Position numbers and translations under genes: made by a program | Source: Muricea muricata | Lineage: Eukaryota; Cnidaria; Anthozoa; Malacalcyonacea; Plexauridae | Direction of reading: 5' to 3' | Assembly: GCA_963855995.1 (NCBI GenBank) | Contig: OY979730.1 | Coordinates: 6,645,341 to 6,709,340, forward strand | Length of the DNA: 64,000 nucleotides | In this document: in pieces, positions 26,655-38,215 of the stretch | Position numbering within the stretch: the first letter of the stretch is position 1 | Layout of the letters: every line of letters starts with the position of its first letter | The notes under the pieces: model-generated | The model's input: only the letters and a program-made list of their open reading frames with translations | What the model was told of the DNA's origin: nothing | The model's database searches: none

Positions 26655-28388
26655 GATTTTGATGATTCTAAGATCGTTTCTTTTCAGTTTATAAGCTAGT
26701 TATAGGTTTCGCGTTTCAACATGTTATTTAACTCATCTCCATGGTTTGAGCGCCGAAAACTTGATTCCCGACTTGCTAGGTTCTGCAATTTCCATTTAGA
26801 AGGTCTCATTTAGGTCCGTGATTGCATTATATCATTGCGCTCAACTCGTTCACTTTAGCACAGAAAATATCATTTTAAGCTCTAAAACGTCGCCGTGATT
26901 GATTTTAAACGGCAACCTTTAGTTTGTGATTTGACCAAGTTTTTACGCTCAAATCGCATCTAGAGCGCTAAAAACGCGATTTTGATGATTCTAAGATCGT
27001 TTCTTTTCAGTTTATAAGCTAGTTATAGGTTTCTCATTTCAACATGTTATTTCACTCATCTCCATGGTTTGAGCGCCGAAAACTTGATTCCCGACTTGCT
27101 AAGTTCTGCAATTTCCATTTAGAACGTCTCTTTTAGGTCCGTGATTGCATTATATCATTGCGCTCAACTCGTTCACTTTAGCACAGAAAATATCATTTTA
27201 AGCTCTAAAACGTCGCCGTGATTGATTTTAGACGGCAACCTTTAGTTTTTTATTTGAGCATGTTTTTACGCTTAAATCGCTTCTAGAACGCTAAAAACGC
27301 GATTTTGATGATTCTAAGATCGTGTCTTTTCAGTTTACAAGCTAGTTACAGGCTTCTCAATTCAACATGTTATTTCGCTCATCTCTGCAGTTTGAGCGCC
27401 GAAAACTTGATTCCCGATTTGCCAAGTTCTACGATTTTGATGATTTTAAGATCGTTTCTTTTCAGTTTACAAGCTAGTTATCGGTTTCTCATTTCAACAA
27501 GTTGTTTCACTCATCTCCATGGTTTTAGCACCGAAAACTTGATTCCCGACTTCCTAAGTTCTGCAATTTCCATTTCGAAGGTCTCTTGTAAGTCCGTGTT
27601 TGCAGTAGATCATAGCGCTCAATTCCTTAACTTTAGCACTGAAAATATCATTTTAAGCTCTAAAACGTCGCCGTGAACGATTTAAGACGCGAATCTTTAA
27701 TTGGTGATTTGAGCATGTTTTTACGTTAAAATCTCTTCTAGAGCGGTAAAAACGCGATTTTGCTGATTCTAAGATCGTTTCTTTTCAGTTTACAAGCTAG
27801 TTATAGGTTTCTCATTTCAAAATGTTATTTCACTCATCTCCATCGTTTGAGCGCTGAAAACTTCATTCCCGACTTGCTAAGTTCTGCAATTTCCATTTAG
27901 AAGGTCTCATTTAGTTGCGTGATTGCATTATATAATTACGCTCAACTCGTTCACTTTTAGCACAGAAAATATCATTTTAAGCTCTAAAACGTTGGCGTGA
28001 TTGATTTTAAACGGCAACCTTTAGTTTGTGATTTGACCATGTTTTTACGCTCAAATCCCTTCTAGAGCGCTAAAAACGCGATTTTGATGATTGTAAGATC
28101 GTTTCTTTTCAGTTTATAAGCTAGTTAAAGGTTTCTCATTTCAACATGTTATTTCACTCATGTCCATGGTTTGAGCGCCAGAAACTTGATTCCCGACTTG
28201 CTAAGTTCTGCAATTTCAATTTAGAAGGTCTCTTTTAGGTCCGTGATTGCATTATATCATTGCGCTCAACTCGTTCACTTTCATTTTAAGCTCTAAAACG
28301 TCGCCGTGATTGATTTTAGACGGCAATCTTTAGTTTGTGATTTGAGCACGTTTTTACGCTCAAATCGCTTCTAGAGCGCTAAAAACGC

Positions 28389-28711
28389 GATTTTGATGAT
28401 TCTTAAATCGTTTCTTTTCAGTTTACAAGCTAGTTATAGGTTTCTCATATCAACATGTTATTACGCTCATCTCTGCAGTTTGAGCGCCAAAAACTTTATT
28501 TCCGACTTGCTAAAATCCACAATTTCCATTTAGAAGGTGTCTTTTAGGTCCGTGATTGCATTATATCATTGCGCTCAACTCGTTCACTTTAGCACAGAAA
28601 ATATCATTTTAAGCTCTAAAACGTCGCCGTGATTGATTTTAGACGGCAATCTTTAGTTTGTGATTTGAGCATGTTTTTACGCTCAAATCGCTTCTAGAGT
28701 GCTAAAAACGC
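28389..28711. repeat. Representative 323 bp satellite monomer (trimer of about 108 bp subunits)
   Basis: This single monomer is measured from one GATTTTGATGATTCT head to the next. It divides into three related subunits: A (28389-28493), B (28494-28601) and C (28602-28711). Aligned landmarks recur in the same order in all three. These are an ATTT start followed by CTAAG or CTAAAA, a TTTAG or TTCAG stretch, a GATT, CATT or ATTT block, then CGCTCAA, CACTCAT or GCTCAAATCG, and finally an AGCRCNGAAAA-like end. The simplest reading is an ancestral subunit of about 108 bp that trimerised and diverged before the 323 bp unit spread. Confidence 0.7.
28662..28689. repeat. Monomer hairpin: 9 bp perfect inverted repeat
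   Basis: GATTTGAGC and GCTCAAATC are perfect reverse complements around a 10-base loop in this monomer. The same stem recurs in many monomers. In the TTTTTAGCTC variants the spacing shortens by one base but both arms survive. In the 39580-39605 variant the stem is 10 bp with a 6-base loop. Other monomer classes (GACCATG or ACGTTAAAATC types) break one arm, so the hairpin is common but not universal. Confidence 0.6.
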
Positions 28712-31092
28712 GATTTTGATGATTCTAAGATCGTTTCTTTACAGTTTACAAGCTAGTTATAGGTTTCTCAATTCAACATGTTATTTCCCTCATCTCTGCG
28801 GTTTGAGCGCCGAAAACTTTATTCCTGACTTGCTAAGTTCTGCAATTTCCATTTAGAACGTCTCTTTTAGGTCCGTGATTGCATTATATCATTGCGCTCA
28901 ACTCGTTCACTTTAGCACAGAAAATATCATTTTAAGCTCTAAAACGTCGCCGTGATTGATTTTAGACGGCAATCTTTAGTTTTTTATTTGAGCATGTTTT
29001 TACGCTCAAATTTCTTCTAGAGCGCTAAAACGCGATTTTGATTATTCTAAGATCGCTTCTTTTCAGTTTATAAGCTAGTTATAGGTTTCTCATTTCAACA
29101 TGTTATTTCACTCATCTCCATGGTTTGAGCGCCAAAAACTTGATTCCCGACTTGCTAGGTTCTGCAATTTCCATTTAGAAGGTCTCATTTAGGTCCGTGA
29201 TTGCATTATATCATTGCGCTCAACTCGTTCACTTTAGCACAGAAAATATCATTTAAGCTCTAAAACGTCGCCGTGATTGATTTTAGACGGCAATCTTTAG
29301 TTTTTTATTTGAGCATGTTTTTACGCTTAAATCGCTTCTAGAACGCTAAAAACGCGATTTTGATGATTCTAAGATCGTGTCTTTTCAGTTTACAAGCTAG
29401 TTACAGGCTTCTCAATTCAACATGTTATTTCGCTCATCTCTGCAGTTTGAGCGCCGAAAACTTGATTCCCGATTTGCCAAGTTCTACGATTTTGATGATT
29501 TTAAGATCGTTTCTTTTCAGTTTACAAGCTAGTTATCGGTTTCTCATTTCAACAAATTATTTTACTCATCTCCATGGTTTTAGCACCGAAAACTTGATTC
29601 CCGACTTCCTAAGTTCTGCAATTTCCATTTCGAAGGTCTCTTTTAAGTCCGTGTTTGCAGTAGATCATAGCGCTCAATTCCTTAACTTTAGCACTGAAAA
29701 TATCATTTTAAGCTCTAAAACGTCGCCGTGAACGATTTAAGACGCGAATCTTTAATTGGTGATTTGAGCATGTTTTTACGTTAAAATCTCTTCTAGAGCG
29801 GTAAAAACGCGATTTTGCTGATTCTAAGATCGTTTCTTTTCAGTTTACAAGCTAGTTATAGATTTCTCAATTCAAAATGTTATTTCACTCATCTCCATCG
29901 TTTGAGCGCTGAAAACTTCATTCCCGACTTGCTAAGTTCTGCAATTTCCATTTAGAAGGTCTCATTTAGTTGCGTGATTGCATTATATCATTACGCTCAA
30001 CTCGTTCACTTTTAGCACAGAAAATATCATTTTAAGCTCTAAAACGTTGGCGTGATTGATTTTAAACGGCAACCTTTAGTTTGTGATTTGACCATGTTTT
30101 TACGCTCAAATCCCTTCTAGAGCGCTAAAAACGCGATTTTGATGATTGTAAGATCGTTTCTTTTCAGTTTATAAGCTAGTTAAAGGTTTCTCATTTCAAC
30201 ATGTTATTTCACTCATCTCCATGGTTTGAGCGCCAAAAACTTTATTCCCGACTTGCTAAGTTCTGCAATTTCCATTTAGAACGTCTCTTTTAGGTCCGTG
30301 ATTGCATTATATCATTGCGCTCAACTCGTTCACTTTAGCACAGAAAATATCATTTTAAGCTCTAAAACGTCGCCGTGATTGATTTTAGACGGCAATCTTT
30401 AGTTTTTTATTTGTGCATGTTTTTACGCTCAAATTTCTTCTAGAGCGCTAAAACGCGATTTTGATTATTCTAAGATCGCTTCTTTTCAGTTTATAAGCTA
30501 GTTAAAGGTTTTTCATTCAACATGTTATTTCACTCGTCTCCATTGTTTGAGCACCGAAAACTTGATTCCCGACTTGCTAAGTTGTGCAATTTCAATTTAG
30601 AAGGTCTCTTTTAGGTCTGTGATTGCATTATATCATTGCGCTCAACCCGTTCACTTTCATTTTAAGCTCTAAAACGTCGCCGTGATTGATTTTAGACGGC
30701 AATCTTTAGTTTGTGATTTGAGCACGTTTTTACGCTCAAATTGATTCTACAGCGCTAAAAACGCGATTTTGATTATTCAAAGATCGTTTCTTTTCAGTTT
30801 ACAAGCTAGTTAAGGTTTCTCAATTCAACATGTTATTTCCCTTATCTCTGCGGTTTGAGCGCCGAAAACTTTATTTCCGACTTGCTAAGTTCTGCAATTT
30901 CCATTTAAAAGGTCTCATTTAGGTCCGTGATTGCATTATATCATTGCGCTCAACTCGTTCACTTTAGCACAGAAAATATCATTTTAAGCTCTAAAACGTC
31001 GCCGTGATTGATTTTAGACGGCAATTTTTAGTTTGTGATTTGAGCATGTTTTTACGCTCAAATCGCTTCTAGAGCGCTAAAAACGCGATTTT

Positions 31093-31164
31093 GATAGTGA
31101 TAGTGATAGTGATAGTGATAGTGATAGTGATAGTGATAGTGATAGTGATAGTGATAGTGATAGT
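31093..31164. repeat. (GATAGT)12 microsatellite, retrotransposon 3' tail
   Basis: Twelve perfect hexamers (72 bp) sit exactly at the boundary between satellite and the retrotransposon 3' end, reading as TATCAC-type repeats on the element strand. A simple-repeat tail instead of poly-A is typical of CR1/L2-like elements. The first unit overlaps the TTGAT of the monomer head. Confidence 0.9.
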
Positions 31165-31197
31165 TCCTTTAATTAAAAATTAACAGTTACAAGCAAT

Positions 31198-31243
31198 CGA
31201 CGCTAGCCTCATCAACAAAAGTTGGTTTCCATGAGGGGCGTCG
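31198..31243 (-). other. 3'-UTR stem-loop of the retrotransposon
   Basis: Three nested pairings are visible: CGACGC (31198-31203) with GCGTCG (31238-31243), CCTCAT (31207-31212) with ATGAGG (31231-31236), and an inner CAAC-AAAA-GTTG. The structure lies about 34 bp before the hexanucleotide tail. In LINE families such as eel UnaL2 and in CR1, a 3'-end stem-loop is recognised by the reverse transcriptase. The same role here is inference. Confidence 0.5.
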
Positions 31244-31330
31244 AATAAAAAAAACAAACAAACTATTTACAAGGTATGTACAAGAAGATAGGTGTGACCC
31301 TCGTTAATACAAAAGACAAACGGTAAAGAT

Positions 31331-34061
31331 CTAATTGAGATTCAATATAAATACATTTTCAGATGTAGCTAATTTTGCTTCAATAGGAAGACTATTCCAA
31401 AGTTTAGCACCACTATACCCAAAGCTATTTTTAAGAAACTCTCTTTTCGGGTTAGGAAGAGCTAGGTCAGTACACCTGCTTCTCAGATCATAATTTGCCT
31501 GTAGTTCATTGTTTTTGGTAAACAAGTCTTTTAAATTTGGTGCTGTGCGATTATTTAAAATTCTGTACATCAAAACTGATTTATTCCGCAAGCGTCTTTT
31601 CTCCAAAGTTTCCCAGCCAAGAGTTTCGAGAACGTCAGCCGAATTAGTTTCATAATTTGCATTTGCAATAATCCTTGCCGCTCGATTTTGAAATCTTTGT
31701 AGTTTTCCTTTTAAATAGGCAGAGCAATTTCCCCATAAAAGGGAGCAGTAATCAAAATATGGCTGTATCATGGCTCGATAAATTGTTTGCAAAGTATCAT
31801 CAGGAACAAAGGGCTTAATTCGTTTCATAACTGCTATGCCGCCTCCAACCTTTTTACACGTTTTTTCAACGTGTAGGTCCCATCTTAGTCTTTCATCAAG
31901 CATAACTCCCAAACACTCAAAGGAATTAGTTCGGGAAATCAATTTTCCATTCAATCTCACTGGAATATCCTGAACTCTATTATTAAGGTTGTAGCTCGAA
32001 CCTATTATCATTACTTTTGTTTTGGTAGGATGGTGTTGTAGTTTATTCTTTGCAAGCCAATGGCTGATTCTATTTAGGTCATGATTTAAGCTATCAATAA
32101 GTTCCCCGTAATCCGCTGAGGAAGCAAATATCTGAGTATCATCAGCGTATAGACAGGGAGTCGTCCTTTGAAGACACTCAGGTAGGTCATTTATATAAAG
32201 TAAGAAAAGAAGTGGCCCGAGAATAGATCCCTGCGGCACCCCCGTTTTAATCTTTTTTGAGGACGAAATACTGCCGTTGATATTACAGACCTGTTCCCTA
32301 TTCGTTAAGTATGACACAAACCAATCAAATTCAATATTTCTGAGGCCAAATTGTGTTTTTATTTTATGCAGTAATATTTGATGGTCTACCGAATCGAATG
32401 CCTTGCGAATGTCTAAAAATACAACACCATTCATTTTACCGTTGTCCATATTTTGATACCATTCATCGCACATGTGTATTAGTGCGGTTAAGGTCGAATT
32501 TTTTGGACGAAATCCAAATTGATGTTTTGATAACAATGAGTTGTCATTGAGAAATTTGTGCAGTTGGTTAAAAACTAATCTCTCCAATATCTTACTTATA
32601 ACAGGTAAAATCGAAATTGGTCTATAATTTTCACAATTGTGTCTATTGCCAGATTTATATATCGGTAAAACCCAAGCCTTTTTCCATTCATCTACAAAGA
32701 TTCCCTTTTTCAATGAAAGATTGAAAATCCAAGTTATGGATGGCGCTATGATATTTGCAGATATTTTAAGAACCCGAGCTGGTATAGTATCAAGTCCTGT
32801 TGATTTTGACACTTTAAGGTTATTCAGCTCGGTTATAACTTCTTGTTCGCAGATTGTTCGAAACTTAAACAATGTATTTAGATGGGAAGTATTATTATCA
32901 GTGTCACTATCAGCATTATTCTCATTCAGCCATTGGGTGTCAATTTCAGAAGCTAATTTAGAGCCGATATCAACAAAGAAGTCATTAAATGTTTCTGCAA
33001 TTGAAGCATCTTCAGAAATAGTGACGTCATCAACACATAGTTCAGTTATGTTATTGGATTTCCTTCTTTTTCCAAGAAGATCATTTATTAAAGACCAACT
33101 TTTTTTAGGGTTATTAGTTTCAGCACATGCATTGATTTTATCACAAAAGTATTTCTTTTTAGCTAAGCGCATTTCCAAATTCAAGTCATTACGAGTCTTT
33201 CTGTACATATTCCAATGAGTTTGGGAGCTATGCTTTACAGCCTGCTTCTTATAGAAATCTCTTAGTCGCATTTGTTCTTTTATTCTTCGATTAATCCAAG
33301 GGTGAGAATTTGTCCGGATTCTTGTGTGCCGAATAGGTGCATGCATGTCCAAAACTTTTACATAAAGCGATTGCCAAATTTTCCAACATACATTAGGGTT
33401 GTCATGGGAAGTTATACAATGCCATGGAATTTGCAAAATATCATTAAGAAAATCGTTTGCTCTGAAATTTTTGAAATTACGAGCAATTTTTACACTTTTG
33501 CGCGATTTTGGAAGACTGAATTTTCTAACAGCGTAAATTAAACTATGATCAGATATTCCAAGATGAACCACGCCCGACTGTAAAATGTTCTCCCTTTTAT
33601 TTGTGAAAAATAGATCGATCAAAGTGGCTGACGCTTTCGTGACCCTCGTGGGTTCATTAATCAGTTGATCGAGCTGATATAATGAGGACAAAAACTGCAA
33701 TCTTCGCGCATTACATTCTAAAGGGAATTTGGAGACATCACAATTTAAGTCTCCCATTATTAAAAGCTCTTGATCAACAAGATCACACTTATGGAGAAAA
33801 GCTTCAAATTTATCAAACAGGTTAATATCCGTACTTGGCGGCCTATACCATGCGCATACAAGAAACGACTTGTTATATGGTTTCTTAATCTCAACACATA
33901 TGATTTCCAATGAATCAGGTACCACGTCCTTCCTTTCTGCGAATGATATAGGTTTTCGGATATACATTAATACTCCACCACCGTTTCTGTTACGATCATT
34001 TCGAATAATGTTATAACCATTAATATGTATTTCATCATCTGAAACAGTATCATCAATTTTG
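31331..34061 (-). CDS. Partial ORF2: endonuclease/reverse transcriptase of a non-LTR retrotransposon
   Basis: About 910 codons are open without frameshift or stop. The frame extends seven codons into flanking satellite to 34081 with only a TTG start, so no real initiator is present. In that 916-residue numbering, the endonuclease (apurinic-like, exonuclease/phosphatase fold) keeps GDLN at about 110-113 and SDHS at about 177-180. It lacks the N-terminal part that normally holds the first catalytic Asn and Glu. The reverse transcriptase runs from about 425. It has STGLDTIPARVLK, then YRPISILPVISK (about 487-498), FLDIRKAFDSVDH with the first catalytic Asp (about 555-567), GVPQGSILGPLL (about 614-625) and LYADD with the catalytic Asp pair (about 644-648). 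The C-terminus has the SGAKLWNSLP motif common in CR1/L2/jockey relatives. The open frame suggests a fairly recent insertion, but the truncation means it cannot be autonomous. Confidence 0.9.
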
Positions 34062-37000
34062 GACCATGTTTTTACGCTCAAGTCGCTTCTAGAGCGCTAA
34101 AAACGCGATTTTGATGATTCTAAGATCGTTTCTTTTCAGTTTATAAGATAGTTATAGGTTTCTCATTTCAACATGTTATTTTACTCATCTCCATGGTTCA
34201 AGCGCCGAAAACTTGATTCATAACTTGCTAAGTTCTGCAATTTCCATTTAGAAGGTCTCTTTTAAGTCCGTCTTTGCATTATACCATTGCGCTAAACTCG
34301 TTCACTTTAGCACAGAAAATATCATTTTAAGCTCTAAAACGTCGCCGTGATTGATTTTAGACGGCAATCTTTAGTTTTTTGTTTGAGCATGTTTTTACTC
34401 TCAAATTTCTTCTAGAGCGCTAAAACGCGATTTTGATGATTCTAAGATCGTTTCTTTACAGTTTACAAGCTAGTTATAGGTTTCCCAATTCAACATGTTA
34501 TTCCCCCCTCCCCTGCGGTTTGAACGCCGAAAACTTTATCCCCGACTTGCTAAGTTCTGTTATTCCCATTTAGAACGTCTCTTTTAGGTCCGTGATTGCA
34601 TTATATCATTGCGCTCAACTCGTTCACTTTAGCACAGAAAATATCATTTTAAGCTCTAAAACGTTGCCGTGATTGATTTTAGACGGATATCTTTAGTTTT
34701 TTGTTTGAGCATGTTTTCACCCTCAAATTTCTTCTAGAGCGCTAAAACGCGATTTTGATGATTCTAAGATCGTTTCTTTTCAGTCTACAAGCTTGTTATA
34801 AATTTCTCAATTCAACATGTTATTTCGCTCATCTGTGCAGTTTGAGCGCCGAAAACTTGATTTCCGATTAGCCAAGTTCTGCGATTTTGCTGATTCTAAG
34901 ATCGTGTCTTTGCAGTTTACAAGCTATTTATAGGTTTCTCATTTCAACATGTTACTTCACTCATCTCCATGGTTGAAGCACCGAAAACTTGATTCATAAC
35001 TTGCTAAGTTCTGCAATTTTCATTTAAAAGATCTCTTCAAAGTCCGTGATTGCAGTATATCATTACATTCATTTCGTTCACCTTAGCACTGAAAATATCA
35101 TTTTAAGCTCTAAAACGTCGCCGTGATAGATTTTAAACGGCAATCTTTAGCATGATTTGAGCATGTTTTTACGTTTAAATTTCTTCTAGAGCGCTAAAAC
35201 GCGATTTTGATGATTCTAAGATCGTTTCTTTTCAGTTTACAAGCTAGTTATCGTATTCTCATTTCAACATGTTATTTCACTCATCTCCATGGTTTTAGCA
35301 CCGAAAAGTTGATCCCCGACTTGCTAAGTTCTGCAATTTCCATTTAGAAGGTCTCTTTCAAGTCCGTGATTGCAGTACATCATAGCGCTCAATTCGTTAA
35401 CTTTAGCACTGAAAATATCATTATAAGCTCTAAAACATCGCCGTGAACGATTTAAGACGCCAATCTTTAGTTGGTGATTTAAGCATGTTTTTACGCTCAA
35501 ATAATTTCTAGAGCGCTAAAAACGTGATTTTGCTGATTGTAAGATCGTGTCTTTTCAGTTTACAAGCTATTTATAGGTTTCTCATTTCAACATGTTATTT
35601 CACTCATCTCCATGGTTTTAGCACCGAAAACTTGAATCCCGACTTGCTAAGTTCTGCAATTTCTATATAGAAGGTCTCTTTTAAGTCCGTGACTGCAGTA
35701 TATCATTACACTCATTTCGTGCTTTTTAGCACTCAAAACATCGTTTTAAGCTCTAAAACGTCGCCGTGATAGATTTTAGACAACAATCTTTAGTTTGTGA
35801 TTTGACCATGTTTTTACGCTCAAATTTCTTCTAGAGCGCTAAAACGCGATCTTGATGATTCTAAGATCGTTTCTTTACAGTTTACAAGCTAGTTATAAGT
35901 TTCTCAATTCAACATGTTATTTCCCTCTTCTCTGCGGTTTGAGCGCCGAAAACTTTATTCCCGACTTGCTAAGTTCTGCCACTTCCATTTAGAACGTCTC
36001 TTTTAGGTCCGTGATTGCAATATATCATTGCGCTCAACTCGTTCACTTTAGCACAGAAAATATCATTTTAAGCTCTAAAACGTTGCCGTGATTGATTTTA
36101 GACGCAATCTTTAGTTTTTTGTTTGAGGATGTTTTCACGCTAAAATTTCTTCTAGAGCGCTAAAACGCGATTTTGATGATTCTAAGATCGTGTCTTTTCA
36201 GTTTACAAGCTAGTTATAGGCTTCTCAATTCAACATGTTATTTCGCTCATCTCTGCAGTTTGAGCGCCGAAAACTTGATTTCCGATTTGCCAAGTTCTGC
36301 GATTTTGATGATTCTAAGATCGTTTCTTTTCAGTTTACAAGCTAGTTATCGGGTTCTCATTTCAACATGTTATTTCACTCATCTTCATGGTTTTGGCACC
36401 GAAAACTTGATTCCCGACTTGCTAAGTTGTGCAATTTCCATTTCGAAGGTCTCTTTTAAGTCCGTGATTGCAGTAGATCATAACGCTCAATTCGTTAACT
36501 TTAGCACTGAAAATATCATTTTAAGCTCTAAAACGTCGCCGAGAAACGATTTAAGACGGGAATCTTTAATTGGGAATTTGAGCATGTTTTTACGTTAAAA
36601 TCACTTCTACAGCGCTAAAAACGCGATTTTGCTGATTCTAAGATCGTTTCTCTTCAGTTTACAAGCTAGTTATAGGTTTCTCATTTCAAAATGTTATTTC
36701 ACTCATCTCCATGGTTTGAGCGCTGAAAACTTTTTTCTCGACTTGCTAAGTTCTGCAATTTCCATTTAGAAGGTCTCATTTAGTTGCCTGATTGCATTAT
36801 ATCATTACGCTCAACTCGTTCTCTTTTAGCACAGAAAATATTATTTTAAGCTCTAAAACGTTGCCGTGATTGATTTTAAACGGCAACCTTTAGTTTGTGA
36901 TTTGACCATGTTTTTACGCTCAAATCGCTTCTAGAGCGCTAAAAATGCGATTTTGATGATTCTAAGATCGTTTCTTTTAAGTTTATAAGCTAGTTAAAGG

Positions 37001-37084
37001 TTTCTCATTCAACATGTTATTTCACTCGTCTCCATTGTTTGAGCGCCGAAAACTTGATTCCCGACTTGCTAAGTTCTGCAATTT

Positions 37085-38215
37085 CAATTTAGAGGGTCTC
37101 TTTTAGGTCGGTGATTGCATTATATCATTGCGCTCAACCCGTTCACTTTCATTTTAAGCTCTAAAACGTCGCCGTGATTTATTTTAGACGGCATCTTTTG
37201 TTTGTGATTTGAGCACGTTTTTACGCTCAAATCGCTTCTAGAGCGCTAAAAACGCGATTTTGATGATTCTAATATCGTTTCTTTTCAGTTTACAAGCTAG
37301 TTATAGGTTTCTCAATTCAACATGTTATTTCGCTCATCTCTGCGGGTTGAGCGCAAAAACTTTATTCCCGACTTGCTAAGTTCTGCAATTTCCATTTAGA
37401 AGGTCTCTTTTAGGTCCGTGATTGCATTATATCATTGCGCTCAACTCGTTTACTTTAGCACAGAAAATATCATTTTAAGCTCTAAAACGTCGCCGTGATT
37501 GATTTTAGACGGCAATTTTTAGTTTGTGATTTGAGCATGTTTTTACGCTCAAATCGCTTCTAGAGCGCTAAAAACGCGATTTTGACGATTCTTAGATCGT
37601 TTCTTTTCAGTTTAAGAGCTAGTTAAAGGTTTCTCAATTCAACATGTTATTTCCCTCATCTCTGCGGTTTGAGCGCCGAAAACTTTATTTCCGACTTGCT
37701 AAGTTCTGCAATTTCCATTTAGAAGGTCTCTTTTAGATCCGTGATTGCATTATATCATTGCGCTCAACTCGTTCGCTTTAGCACAGAAAATATCATTTTA
37801 AGCTCTAAAACGTCGCCGTGATTGATTTTAGACAGCAATTTTTAGTTTACATTTGAGCATGTTTTTACGCTAAATTTCTTCTAGAGCGTTAAAACGCGAT
37901 TTTGATGATTCTAAGATCGTTTCTTTTCAGTCTACAAGCTTGTTATAATTTTCTCAATTCAACATGGTATTTCGCTCATCTCTGAAGTTTGAGCGCCGAA
38001 AACTTGATTCCCGACTTGCTAAGTTCTGCAATTTCAATTTAGATGGTCTCTTTTAGGTCGGTGATTGCATTATATCATTGCGCTCAACCCGTTCACTTTC
38101 ATTTTAAGCTCTAAAACGTCGCCGTGATTTATTTTAGACGGCATCTTTTGTTTGTGATTTGAGCACGTTTTTACGCTCAAATCGCTTCTAGAGCGATAAA
38201 ACGCGATTTTGATGA
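37085..38215. repeat. Local duplication, offset about 950 bp
   Basis: A distinctive variant stretch (GATTTATTTTAGACGGCATC followed by TTTTGTTTGTG) occurs near 37175 and again near 38125. The repeated part is only a few hundred bases and the intervening monomers differ. Confidence 0.5.

Larger units (their letters stand above)
22685..27075. repeat. Super-higher-order repeat, copy 4
   Basis: It matches copy 1 from about 3053 at offset 19632. It carries the 219 bp insertion with an unmutated right flank and only three dimers (24323-26654). The tail lacks the GACTGCATT and AACTGGTTC variants of copies 1 and 3. It then skips a monomer relative to copy 1 near 27075 and merges into the 2055 bp higher-order region. 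Confidence 0.7.
1523..31092. repeat. Satellite array block 1
   Basis: Tandem satellite of about 323 bp monomers with interspersed 455 bp composite monomers runs without a break from the cassette junction to the retrotransposon. Each monomer carries recognisable anchors: GATTTTGATGATTCTAAG at the head, AACATGTTATTTC, GAAAACTTGATTCCCGAC, AAAATATCATTTTAAGC, GACGGCAATCTTTAG and CTTCTAGAGCGCTAAAAACG. An XbaI site (TCTAGA) lies in most monomers. The block contains four super-repeats, a 750 bp tandem duplication and a 2055 bp higher-order region, listed separately. No host gene is visible in it. Confidence 0.95.
27076..31092. repeat. 2055 bp higher-order region, array 1
   Basis: The segment at about 27240-28185 is repeated at 29295-30240 with offset 2055 and few differences. 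This period equals one 455 bp composite plus five monomers of about 320 bp. Variants typical of this region are GTTTTTTATTTGAGC, CTTTACAG and CTAAAATCCACAATTTCC. The region ends at the retrotransposon tail. Confidence 0.7.
31093..34061 (-). mobile_element. 5'-truncated CR1/L2/jockey-like non-LTR retrotransposon
   Basis: A single element lies on the minus strand inside a satellite monomer. In element order it has a partial endonuclease, a reverse transcriptase, a stop codon, a 3' untranslated region of about 166 bp containing a multi-part stem-loop, and a tail of 12 hexanucleotide repeats. The 5' end is cut inside the endonuclease coding region, as is typical of incomplete target-primed reverse transcription. 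Satellite sequence of 51 bp (CATGTTTTTACGCTC to GATTTTGAT) occurs on both sides with one or two differences, so it may be a long target-site duplication. Confidence 0.85.

Noticed and set aside
28389-28711. CENP-B box in the monomer
   Set aside because: I looked for the TTCG..A..CGGG pattern and found no convincing match in the representative monomer.
1523-31092. CRISPR-like array
   Set aside because: Repeats are hundreds of bases long, directly abutting and mutually diverged, with no unique spacers and no cas genes. This is satellite DNA.
32353-33541. Plus-strand frames of 65-193 codons opposite the retrotransposon
   Set aside because: They are antisense shadows of the reverse transcriptase/endonuclease frame, which has clear catalytic motifs.
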